This document shows, piece by piece, positions 1 through 10,390 of a stretch of 64,000 bases of DNA (positions are counted from its first letter, which is position 1; every line of letters starts with the position of its first letter). The DNA is taken from the NCBI GenBank assembly GCA_037962975.1, contig CM075671.1, positions 157,345,501 through 157,409,500 of the forward strand, given 5' to 3'. Source of the DNA: Clitoria ternatea. Its lineage: Eukaryota; Streptophyta; Magnoliopsida; Fabales; Fabaceae. The position numbers and the translations under genes are program-made. The notes under the pieces are model-generated. The model saw nothing but the letters and a program-made list of their open reading frames with translations. It was not told the DNA's origin and searched no databases.

Positions 1-1353
1 CCACAATCACTACTAAATTTACTCATGCAATTTGAATGTTAACTCCTTTCCTACCTTGAGGGAAGAGCCGAAACTAGTCCAATGCTCCGAATGCTCCATT
101 GCATCACCCGGAATACAATCTACATAATATACATATGCATTCATACAATTAATAAGCCATCTCAAGGCATTCCCCATAATTCTTAAACATTTGCTAGCCT
201 ATCATAAAGCCCAACATCAAGTCCTAGACTTGATGAACACCAACTTATGCAATTTTATTAGGCTTCGGGAATTCCTTTCCCAAAGCCAAGATCCTTTAGA
301 TCTTAAAAGGCCAACTAAACCCAATAACATAATTATCTCATCCATTCCATAATGTATTTTCAATTCACCTCAACCCTTCAAATATCCTCATTATAAAATT
401 TCATTCAAATTCATTACAAGCCTCTTGGCCCCAATCAAGACTATCATCAATTAACAAATACTTATAGCATTTATTATCTTACACAACCTCATGAATATAG
501 TCTAAAATATCATTAACCTCATTAACCAATCCCAATGATTCTAAAGGTTCACTCCCTTCTTATAATTTATTCTAAGACATCAAAAATCATCGAAATCACT
601 TATTTAACCAAAAACTCCCAAATCACCACACTTAGGGTTTTCATCAAAACCCAAACAACATTTACCCATGTTCATGAATCACCACCAATGGCCATCTCTC
701 ATCATTAATATCATTCTCCAATGTCATTAAACCCACATTCTATTTATATTTCACATTTTCTCCAATTTATTAGAGTTAGGGTTTCACTAAAACCCAACAA
801 TACTCATTAATACCCATTTATTTCTCATCACCTTCCAATATTAATCTTAAGTGCCTTATTAGATACTCATAAAGGCTCACATTTAAGCCACCCCACCTTA
901 GGGTTTCCACATTAATGCTCTCCCAATAACCAATATGCCATAATACTCCCCCAAAACCAAGAACCCAAAATCTAGGGCATAAACTCATAAAGAATGGTGA
1001 GGAACTTACCTCACCAAGAGTTGGCCATGAGCTCCCAAGGAAAAGAGAGATCCGCACGAAAATAGAGGAGAAGAGTGGAAGAAGATCCAACCATGAGCTT
1101 CTCCTTTGAGCCTCCATGAAAACAAAAATGGGAGAGGGTAAGAAAGCTCCATACAGCTTTGGTTTTTGGAGAGAAGAAAAGAGGAGATGGAGAAGGGAAG
1201 AAGACGAAGAATAAGAGTGAAGAGAGGAGAGGAAGAAGTGACGTGAAAGTGGAAAGAAAGTGAGAGTTTTTATTTTAATAAATGTTTCCCCATTAAAATC
1301 TCACTGTGACTTCATAATTAAGATGGTAGCCCAATAATCCATCATGCCATGTT
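1..1353 (-). repeat. Body of the large non-coding LTR element 'Big', copy 1 (partial)
   Basis: This stretch is nearly identical to 22006-23358, including a shared landmark order: GGCTTCGGGAATTCC, TTAGGGTTTT, a GAACTTACCT block and a purine-rich tail. The reverse strand carries AG|GTAAGTTCC, which looks like a splice donor. No ORF has retrotransposon or host similarity; the short ORFs are chance. The copy starts before the window. Whether it is internal sequence or part of a very long LTR cannot be decided, because similarity between the two copies continues without a break into the LTR-like sequence at 1354. Confidence 0.7.
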
Positions 1354-2130
1354 ATATTTACATTAATATCCTTTTACATCCCCTCGGGTATCTAACAGAG
1401 TAAGGGGAAAGGAGTCCAAGCCATCGAAACCGAGAAAAGAAGGGCCAACATACCCAAACCGAGAGAAAAGAGGGGAAAATACTATCAGAGTGTCACTCGC
1501 TCAAGTGAAACCCACATTCGCTTGAGCAAGACAGCCCATCTCGCTTGACCGTCTCAGTTCGCTCGGTGGAAACGTTCCAGTAAGCATTCCCAAGTGCATT
1601 CGCTCGAGCGAGGCTCCCTTCAACTAGCCACTCGCTCGGGCGAGAATTGTCCAGTAAGGAATTTTACATTCACTCGCTTGAGCGAGGTATCCACTCGCTT
1701 AAGCGGAATCCGACCCGAGGTCGTTCTTTCAATCACTCAGTTTTACTCAACTTGGGTTTTCAATCAACAAAGTCCCACTAAAACTGACTCCCATCACTCG
1801 GGTTTCTGTTGACAGAATTTCCCCCAAAACCGACCCAACATTCCTTCGGTTTTCACTCAGCAAAATTCATCCGGATCCGAGTCATCTCACACTCGGCTTC
1901 CCTCTTGACATAATAATCTAGACCGATCCACTTTCCATTCAACCAAGTCATTCAGGGCCGACTCATACTCACATAGTTTCTCACTCGGTAATCATTCTAA
2001 AATTGACTCATCACTGATTGGGTTTTCCACTCGGTATTCATACCTCCTCTCACTCGGAGAATACCTTAACCATTCATTCAACAGGAATAAACTCCTTAAT
2101 CAAGTTCCACTCGGAATTACTTAACACTTA
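1354..2130 (-). repeat. Big LTR-type segment, truncated copy A
   Basis: These 777 bp recur at 5695-6471 and at 23359-24137. They contain CTCG-type inverted repeats (about 1490-1720) followed by many CACTCGG words. The segment stops abruptly at 2130, where the 2131-5694 insert begins. The other two copies continue with GCCACTCAAAATACAT, so this copy is truncated here. No coding potential is seen. Confidence 0.75.
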
Positions 2131-4639
2131 TCTAACATCCTGATTTTTAATTAATGGCCAATTAAGATTAAATTCAGGATTAAGGTTATGGATTAAAGGA
2201 GTTAATGGTTGATTAAGGATTATGATTGGTTTATTTAAATGGCTAATTAGATTAATTGAGGAATGATAATAATAATAATAATAATGTTGAAATGACCCTT
2301 GTGCCCTTGGTGGCCTTGTGATGGGTCCGGTTCCCTTCTCTCCCTTTCCCCTCAATTCCCATGCTAATGGGACGGCTGATGGTGGTGATTTGATGACTGA
2401 TGGATCGTATTAAATGAGGAATGGATGGCTGATGAGAGAGGAAAGAGATGGAGGTGTTGATAAGCTCCAGCTTTGGTTTCCTTCGGATTCTCTTCACTTC
2501 TTTCGTGTTGCGTTTTCAGATGGGGAGAGAAACGCTCCTCCTTCTCCCTGGAACTCCATGAGGCTTCTGCCTCTTCGTCTTCACCTTTGCTTCCTTTATC
2601 TTCTTTTCTTTTTTTACCCACTCCCTGTGATGAGCCGAGTGGAACGGCGTGGCTGTGTGTTGAAGGCTGGGTTCAGGTTCCTCCCCTGTTCCCTGGTGAT
2701 TCTTCTTCTTCTCTTCTTTATCCTCATTGATGGGGCTGTTTGGTGGCTCGGTTGGGAGCTTGCAGCAGTGTTTGGTGAGCCTCGGTTTGTGGATGCATGA
2801 TGGTCCACTGTGATGAGGTTGTACTACTCTTGGGAGGATGAAGGCATGCATGATGCATGGAGGCATGGTGGTCTTCCACTGTTGTTGAAGGCGTATGGTG
2901 CTGCTCATGTGGAGGAAGGCATGGTTGTGTGCCTTGGGAGCTTGGTGGTTGCTGTTCAAGGGTGGAGCAGCGTTTGAAGTCTGTGTGTTGGAATCCTCTA
3001 CTGGTCGTGGGAGAGGATGATGTTGAGCCTGGGAGACTCTGATGCTCGTAAGGAGGCAGAGTTGATTCTCCAAAGCCAAGCAGAGCTGCTGTGGCTAGGC
3101 CGGGTGGCCCATGTGACTTCTGGAATGTCATTCCAGGTATGGGGGCTTTGCATCTCAAATGCATGGCTCATGGATGGATTTCCGGGTGATATTATTGCAC
3201 TGTGTTATGTTTGATGTGTATTGTATGTTGTTGTTGAGTTGAACCCAGTTGTATGATATTTATTACTGCATGGTGTATAATTATCCGTCCAAGAGCTGTA
3301 TGATGCTATTTGTGATGATATGAGTTAATGTATGAGATGCATGATAATTGTAATATGAATGTTGAGTGCATTATGTGGTCCTTTATGGTCCCCGTGTGTG
3401 AATGCTGAGTGCATAATGTGGGGGACTGCTGTGTTAATCCCGAATGGATATTATATGAAATAGCATATGCTGTGTTGTTGCTATGCTGACCCCTGTTATG
3501 AATAATAATGATGAGATGCATTGGATGCATGTGTTGATTCTGAATGCCAAGTGCATTGGCGTTGGACACCTGATGAAAGACCATATTCATCCGATTCGCC
3601 ACTAAAATGCTTGGAGCATATAGCGTTGGACGCTTAATACCGATCGACAATCAGATGAATATGTGTTGAAATATATAAAAGACCCTGGGTTGGACTTAGG
3701 GCAGTGCCTAGTGCACTAAGCGTTGGATGCTTTAAGACCTTGGGTTGGACTCAAGGCAAGCCTACCTAGTTGGACTCGGGGCTGCCCGTAACACTCCCGT
3801 TGTTGCTTGAAGCAATTATGTTACGCGTGAGGGCAAACGGTTTGGTACCTGTAAAATGGCCGAATCAGCTTGGAGCTGAATGAAAGGCTTGGAGCCTATG
3901 TTGCAACAATAAAAATGGATAATGAATAACCGGATCCAGGTGAATTAATGTGTGCACACTTATAATTTGTCATTGAGCTCAATGTGAATTACTGAATATG
4001 TGAATATGAAATGATTAGGGTGAATCCGATTGGATTAATGCATGTATACTGATACTATTATAGAGTGCATATTTATTGGGTGAATATATATATGTTGATG
4101 CTATTGCCGAGTGCAATGTGAACCTATGGTTGTGCATATATGTGATTTCAAACAATGTGAATTGTATAGCCGAGTGGATTGGCTGAGATGAATGCTGATC
4201 AGATTATGATGTGTGGGTATTCATATTTAAATGGCAGTGTGTGTTATGGTTGATTAAATTATGTAATTTGTGTAATTGGGGATTGAGGTATAATCCGAGC
4301 CATTATCTGTCATTTAATATGTAAAAGCTCACCCCTACACCATTTTTCAGTGTATGTAGGTGGGACTCGGAATGTTGAGGAAGCCTTAACCCGAGTGTTG
4401 GGTATTTATGATAAGGCTGTACATTGTGTAATGTACCGAGTGTATTTTGTTGTATTTAAAGCCTTGGCCGGCTCTTATGAACAATGTATAATGAATACAT
4501 CTATGTATGAGAAATCTGAGTCATTAGCATTTTGGGTGTATATTTATATACATTTACATATATGGTTTATATTGGTAATATACGTATCTGCCTCGGATAA
4601 TGAGTGGTCGGATTTGCAAAGCAGAGAGTATATATGTAT

Positions 4640-5405
4640 AGGTGTTTTATGTTGATTTGATGCTTCTTACCGACTGGAATATAAATGATGTTGTGTGAAT
4701 AATTCTAAGTTAATGAATCCCGAGAGGAATATAGGAGGTTTAGAGCCATTTCCGAGTGAGGCTTAATAATGTGGCCTTTTACCGAGTGAAAATATGGGTA
4801 AACCCGAGTGGGGATGAGTTTGTATATTCCCAAGTAGAAATCCGTGTGTGTGTCACCTTTGTGGTGAGGAGTTGTGATGATGGATTAGATTGAATATATT
4901 CTAAGTGTATGAGTTATACATGTATTCCGAGTGAACATGGGTACCTATTCCGAGTGAATAAGGTAATGTGTATTCTGAGTGTTTAAGTATGGAATGAGTC
5001 CGAGTGGGACTTGACTTAATGGTTTTCCCTGAGTGGTTAAGTATTTCATATGTCCGAGCGATTTACTTGGTGGATAAATACCGAGTGGAGTATGGATGTG
5101 GAGACCCCTTCTGAGTGAAGGATGGTTGGAGTATTCCCCGAGTGAGAAATGATGAATATGCCGAGTGGCGTTTGATTGGATGGTAACCCGAGTAAGGGAA
5201 GTTATTGGACTCCGAGTGGAGTAAATTCATAGATTCCAAGTGGAATTATTACTATTTTCTGAGTGGATCATTACGTGGCCTCTGTGGATAAAATTGAGAG
5301 ACTAAGTTATGGGCTGCCGAGTGAGGCATGTGTATTGGGGTCGATACTGAGTGATTGGAACCCGTGAATACCGAGTGAAACCCTTTACCGAGTGGTGGGA
5401 ATGCC
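4640..5405 (+). repeat. Array of CCGAGTG words
   Basis: CCGAGTG or a one-base variant occurs every 20-50 bases over roughly 750 bp, with unrelated AT-rich spacers. The same word, inverted as CACTCGG, fills the Big LTR segments at 1700-2130, 6060-6600, 8080-8508, 16660-17095 and 23720-24760. It is not a strict tandem repeat. Confidence 0.75.
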
Positions 5406-5406
5406 G

Positions 5407-5520
5407 AGTGTGGCTTCTCGCTTCAGCGAGTGAGTTCTCGCTCCAGCGAGTGTGTCTCCAATGGAAGGCTTTGGGTCGGCTTCGCTCAAGCGAATTGGGC
5501 CTCGCTTCAGCTATGTATTT
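5407..5520. repeat. Short cluster of CTCG inverted repeats in S
   Basis: Four units of the type CTCGCTTCAGCGAG, CTCGCTCCAGCGAG and CGCTCAAGCG lie close to the 3' end of the insert. They match the longer clusters in Big and in the 30376 insert. Confidence 0.7.
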
Positions 5521-5694
5521 CCGCTGGGCTACCTATTGATTGGCTTTTATTTCTTCCCGCCGTGATGCTGGGTGGTCGGCTTTTTATTGCCTTGCCTTCT
5601 ATTTCTTGTTTTATTTTGGCCCGGTTCTTCATGATTTATTTTGGGAAAAATTTCCCCATCCCGGGTTTAACTCTAATTTTTTTAGGATGTTTCA

Positions 5695-6602
5695 ATATTT
5701 ACATTAATATCCTTTTACATCCCCTCGGGTATCTAACAGAGTAAGGGGAAAGGAGTCCAAGCCATCGAAACCGAGAAAAGAAGGGCCAACATACCCAAAC
5801 CGAGAGAAAAGAGGGGAAAATACTATCAGAGTGTCACTCGCTCAAGCAAAACCCACATTCTCTTGAGTGAGACAGCCTATCTTGCTTGAGCGTCTCAGTT
5901 CGCTCGGCGGAAACGTTCCAGTAAGCATTCCCAAGTGCATTCGCTCGAGCGAGGCTCCCTTCAACTAGCCACTCGCTCGAGCGAGAATTGTCCAGTAAGG
6001 AATTTCACATTCACTCGCTTGAGCGAGGTATCCACTCGCTTAAGCGGAATCCGACCCGAGGTCGTTCTTCCAATCACTCGGTTTTACTCAACTTGGGTTT
6101 TCAATCAACAAAGTCCCACTAAAACTGACTCCCATCACTCGGGTTTCTGTTGACAGAATTTCCCCCAAAACCGACCCAACATTCCTTCGGTTTTCACTCA
6201 GCAAAATTCATCTGGATCCGAGTCATCTCACACTCGGCTTCCCTCTTGACATAATAATCTAGACCGATCCACTTTCCATTCAACCAAGTCATTCAGGGCC
6301 GACTCATACTCACATAGTTTCTCACTCGGTAATCATTCTAAAATTGACTCATCACTGATTGGGTCTTCCACTCGGTATTCATACCTCCTCTCACTCAGAG
6401 AATACCTTAACCATTTATTCCTCAGGAATAAACTCCTTAATCAAGTTCCACTCGGAATTACTTAACACTTAGCCACTCAAAATACATAAAATCTTATTCA
6501 CTCAGAATTTATACTTAACATTCACTCGGAGTGTATATAACAGCACTCACTCAGCATTTCATTCCCAAAACTGACTCAACACCTGATCGGCTACCACTCA
6601 GC
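5695..6602 (-). mobile_element. Big left LTR, outer part (before Sirevirus-1)
   Basis: This 908-bp stretch matches 1354-2130 and 23359-24266. It ends at TCAGC (6598-6602), the target site of Sirevirus-1; the empty site is intact at 24262-24266. The rest of this LTR resumes at 16639. CTCG inverted repeats lie at about 5830-6050 and CACTCGG words follow. No gene is present. Confidence 0.75.
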
Positions 6603-8053
6603 TGTTGTTCAAGTGGCCTCAATACTCAAGAGGGGTGGTGAATTGAGTTTTTAAAGTTTTGATTGGAATGCCTTTGAACTTGATTTTTATATCCAAGTTT
6701 ACAAGAAAGTGCAAGTGAACTCAAGTTGTAGATAGTATGTAATACACCACAAGGATAAATATAGCTGAAGCAATTCAACAAACACTTGGTGGGCAGTATT
6801 TGAAATATATCAAATTAGACAAGCTCAAGTATGCAATTCACAATCAATCAACACTAATCAACCAATTGCAGTATATGAATGTAAAAGAGTAAGGGATAGG
6901 AGCTTGTAAACCAATATAACGAGCTCCACCAACCCGGTGTACGTCTCGTCTCTAAGCAACACACTTAGAGGATTTCCACTATTGAAGTTTAGAGATACAA
7001 GCTATGAGCAATTGCAGCTTCCTAGTGTCCCACACTCAAGAACTCAATCCTCACTAGTAAAGGGTAACCCACCCAATCTCTCAAACTCTCAATACCCAAA
7101 GGTTGAACCCCAACCTTTGTGACCACTCAATCCTAGAGTGAAAAACCTTTGTGTTTGTTGAAGTGTTTACAAGGAAATGACTCTCTTAGTAGAGTAGATG
7201 TATAAGTGAAAGATCACACAAACTTTAACTCTCAAGATGAGAGGATGTACAAATTTAAACTCAGAATATACAAGAAAGATAGCTTACTAAGCACAAGAAC
7301 AAGTGAAGAATGATAGCTTCTAGTTGTGTGTTTTGTGCTTGAGTTCCTCTTGAATTTATAGAGCCATTTGAGCAGCTTCAGGGTCTCCTAGCCGTTGCAA
7401 GATAGTGGTTCCAGCTTATCTTTGCGTATTCTAAGATTGGGTTGTTGGTTCCCACTTAAATTTGTCTTTTTAGTGGTGTTTCCCACTTCTTGAATCGATT
7501 CGTAGTGCCTTGAATCGATTCAGAGCATTCTGACTTATGCAATTTAGAGTTCCAAATTCGTATGAATCGATTCGAGCTTTGTTTGAATCGATTCAGAGCA
7601 TTTTGTTTGGGTTTCCTGGGTTGCCAGCTTCGAATGAATCGATTCAGGGTCATGGTGAATCGATTCAGAGCGTTCTGTTTTCAAATTAAATGACTTCCAG
7701 GTGTTCGAATCGATTCAGGGTCATGGTGAATCGATTCAATCCATTCTGTTTCCTGTTTTTGTTGACTTCCAGCGCTGTGAATCGATTCCTTCGTGGTTGA
7801 ATCGATTCAGGCTTTGTAATTTGATATTTATCCATGCCTGTAGGTCATCCATTGATATGATGTAATCCATGGTTGCTCTTCTTTGTCTTTGTTCATTGGT
7901 TTCTTGATTTCTTAAATTTGTGAAACCGTTTTCTTCCTGATACTTGATTTTATATGACACCTTTGTTTGGTTTCAATTGTTTTTGATTCATGAAAAGTTT
8001 GCAATGCTTGTTTCCTTGTCATTATCAAAACCTGTTATCAACAAGCAAATACA
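6603..8053 (-). mobile_element. Sirevirus-1 LTR, left copy, flanked by TCAGC on both sides
   Basis: This is a complete 1451-bp LTR (plus strand TGTTGTTCAAG to GCAAATACA), the same length as the copy at 15188-16638 and nearly identical to it. TCAGC precedes it (6598-6602) and also follows it (8054-8058), so by itself it has the structure of a solo LTR. It is nevertheless followed after 455 bp of Big sequence by the element interior. The near-identity of the two LTRs implies a fairly recent insertion. Confidence 0.9.
7492..7808. repeat. 72-bp tandem units with paired GAATCGATTC palindromes (LTR)
   Basis: Ten GAATCGATTC decamers start at 7492/7512, 7564/7585, 7636/7657, 7707/7728 and 7779/7799. 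Spacing within a pair is 20-21 bp and pair-to-pair spacing is 71-72 bp. Spacer sequence is only partly conserved. The partner LTR has the same array at 16077-16393 with two palindromes mutated. Sireviruses are known for conserved palindromic motifs in their non-coding regions; a promoter or enhancer role here is inference. Confidence 0.9.
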
Positions 8054-8508
8054 TCAGCCATTCATCTCAACACCGACTCAACTTATAATCAGTTCTCACT
8101 CGGTGAATTATTTCAAAACTGACTCTTCTCTCTTATGGTCCTTCACTCGGTAAAACAGCCCAGACCGAGTCCTCTCTTACACAACTACCGCTCGGTAAAC
8201 TCATTCCAAATCTGAGCCCTCACTTACATGAGATTCCACTCGGTAAATATTCCAGAGACCGACCTTTCGCCCAATAGGTCACTCACTCGGAATAGGTTAC
8301 TCGAAGACTTCATAAACCTCCCTTCCCTTAGAAGGGGTCCCCCACAATCTGGTTCCAGTCGGAAATTACTTTGACCTCTACTTACTCGAAGATATTTACC
8401 AAATTAAGTCTCACTCAGACTTACTCACATCTTAACCGCTCGAATTATACCTTATTCACTCGGAAGGGAAAGACTAGGACATATGTCACTCGGAATTTCA
8501 CTCGGAAA
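8054..8508 (-). repeat. Duplicated 455-bp Big LTR segment between LTR and element interior
   Basis: This segment corresponds base for base in length to 16639-17093, with only a handful of substitutions, and to 24262 onward in the intact copy. It begins with the TCAGC target site and ends inside a run of CACTCGGAAA, where it joins Sirevirus-1 interior sequence. Its position between the Sirevirus 3' region and its 3' LTR is not expected for a simple insertion. Confidence 0.85.
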
Positions 8509-8655
8509 AATATGTCTCCCCCTTTATTTTTCAATCAAACCATTTTCTTCAAATGCCCTTTGTCATTATCTCTCCCCCTTTCAAGTATTTCTCCCCCTTT
8601 CAAGTATTAACAAAATTAACATATATCTCTCCCCCTTTGTCATTATCAAAAACAA
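8509..8655 (-). other. Polypurine tracts upstream of the missing 3' LTR junction
   Basis: On the minus strand AAAGGGGGAGA occurs four times in this stretch (two copies next to ATAATGACAAAG or its close variants). This kind of tract primes plus-strand synthesis next to the 3' LTR. Here the last tract is followed not by the expected TGTATTTGC LTR start but by Big sequence. Confidence 0.75.
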
Positions 8656-8867
8656 AATTTGAGAGTATTCAATCAATCGAGTAATAATCACATGCCGCAT
8701 AAAACAAGTCAAATGTGACAACAAGCAATATAATCATCCAAGCATTTAACAAAGTAGCCATGGAATTAACCAAAGTAAATAAGGTAAATGTTTTAAAAGG
8801 ACAACTAAGTCTGAACATAAAAGTAAATAATTGCTGGACATAGAAAGCATAAAGTGCAAGAAGTTAA

Positions 8868-9919
8868 TCAAGGTTGAGGAAAATGGATGCTTGAGATTTG
8901 AGTGGCAAGCTCTGTGTATCGTTCTTCCATATTTGCCTCAATCTTGTCCAGGCGAGCATTGAGGTTTGCTTCCATAGTGCTTAGGCGCTGATCCATGTGG
9001 GCAGTAAGTCGGGCAAACAAATCATTAGTAGGAGCGGGTGGAGGAGGAGGAGGAGCATCATCTTCAGCATGGTTACGAGGGCGTCGAAGAAATTGCCATA
9101 GTCCATGATATTCGATGATATTCATCTTTGTGAGATGAGTCTTTCCAATTGGTGCTTTAGGACCTACAATTTCTTTGACTTCATTTTTCAGGTCCACTTT
9201 GTATTGGCGGAGCAGTTTTGTGATGAAGATGGCATAAGGAAGATGAGTAAGATTTTGAGCTTCGATCATATGGTGCCTTACCAAATCGATCCAATTAATG
9301 TCCTTCTAATTTATAATGGCCTAGAGCAGCAAGATTTATGCTTCATTTAGTCTTACATAATTTCCACCGGAAGGGAGGAGAATTTTCACCAGGACGTAGT
9401 GCAGAAGGCGGTGGTCAAGGCTTAGTGTTCCAACGGTGCTAGAGGGACCGGCAAGATTGAAGAAGGTTCTTGCCTCCAAAGGGTTGTAGTTCCATGCAAG
9501 AGGTGGTTCCTTGCCATGGAAGGAAGCATTGCTGAGAGGAAGCAATCCTACTTTGTTCATAACTTCATTGTCAAGAATGATGGTCTTGCCCTTCACTTTG
9601 CAATGTATCGAGCATCTTGGAGGTGCAAGGATGAATAGAAGACTCGAATTAACTCTGGATAGATGGCTACTTCCTCAAGAGCCATAAATCCTACAAGCTC
9701 TTGTTGATGAAGAGTATTGAGAAGAGGAAGTCCAGAAATCTCAAAGAAGGGGACATCTAGCCAATGAGGGGAGATAAGGTGTTTTTCAGAAAAAGAGGAT
9801 TGGTACCTTTCCAATTCCTTTTGAGTAGTGAAGAACCTGGAGAGATTGGAATGTTGAGGGAGTGAAGCAACAGCAATGTTGGCTCTTTGCTTCTTGCGAG
9901 GTTGGGAAGAAGATGCCAT
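8868..9919 (-). pseudogene. Sirevirus-1 env-like ORF (plant transposon protein type), frameshifted
   Basis: Three consecutive fragments (9919-9593, 9596-9336, 9284-8868) form one damaged ORF downstream of pol. It begins MASSSQPRKKQRANIAVAS and ends in a proline run (PPPPPPAP) followed by a helical, charged tail of coiled-coil character. Sirevirus-2 has a clearly related ORF in the same position (47700-46807), sharing the KKQRANIA start, the LLHYxLVKxLxPxGxNY segment and the LPYAIxxTKL segment. In Sireviruses such an ORF is called env-like, but its function is not established. Breaks are a one-base frameshift near 9594 and a further disruption around 9290-9340. I see no convincing signal peptide. 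Confidence 0.75.
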
Positions 9920-10060
9920 TGAAGGTGGAGAAGTTGAGAGGTAGTTTTAGAGAGGAGGTTGGGTGATTTTAGGAGGGAGAGTGGGAGATTGTGGAAGAGA
10001 AATGAGAGAAAGAGTGAAGGAGAGCCTTAAATCAGCGTAACAAGTGCATAACTGTCGCGT

Positions 10061-10236
10061 GAATCGATTCGAGGGATTGGGTGAATCAATTCGAACGTCA
10101 CTGTTTTAAAGAGAATTGAACAGTCAGGTGCGTGAATCGATTCGAAGAGAGGGTGAATCGATTCGAACGTTTCTATTTTGAGAGATTTTGAACAATCAGG
10201 AACTTGAATCGATTCGAAGGGATGGTGAATCGATTC
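10061..10236. repeat. 72-bp units with paired GAATCGATTC palindromes between pol and env-like ORF
   Basis: Three pairs start at 10061/10083, 10134/10155 and 10206/10227, with spacing 21-22 bp within pairs and 72-73 bp between pairs. This repeats the geometry of the LTR array although the surrounding sequence differs. One member is mutated to GAATCAATTC. Confidence 0.9.
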
Positions 10237-10390
10237 GACAGAGCCTGTTTCACTCCAGATTTCATTTTCATCCATCCTAATTAATACAAGGCATAGAATG
10301 GTTCATTTGGATCATCATAGATTTATTTTCATGAAGATCTTTTGCCTTTTTATTAATCAACAACAGTTATCAATCAATCAATACACAAAA

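Larger units (their letters stand above)
2131..5694 (+). mobile_element. Solo-LTR-like insert (S), 3.56 kb
   Basis: The segment runs from TCTAACATCC to GGATGTTTCA, so its ends are inverted (AACATCC/GGATGTT), as in the other LTRs of this window. It carries no gag or pol. It has the same features as the 30376-34159 insert and Big: an AT-rich start, a dense run of CCGAGTG words and a few CTCG inverted repeats near the far end. The right flank ATATT (5695-5699) fits an insertion into the site intact at 23359. The left flank does not match, so the two ends appear to come from different insertions. The ORFs inside, including a 187-codon one, have no recognisable protein. Confidence 0.6.

Noticed and set aside
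2414..3164. Overlapping ORFs of 128, 187 and 146 codons inside S
   Set aside because: They overlap on both strands, have no recognisable domain, and lie in LTR-type sequence; low-complexity composition keeps stops rare.
7492..7808. Regularly spaced palindromes that resemble a CRISPR array
   Set aside because: Plant retrotransposon LTR context, 10-bp repeats and similar spacers; no CRISPR features.
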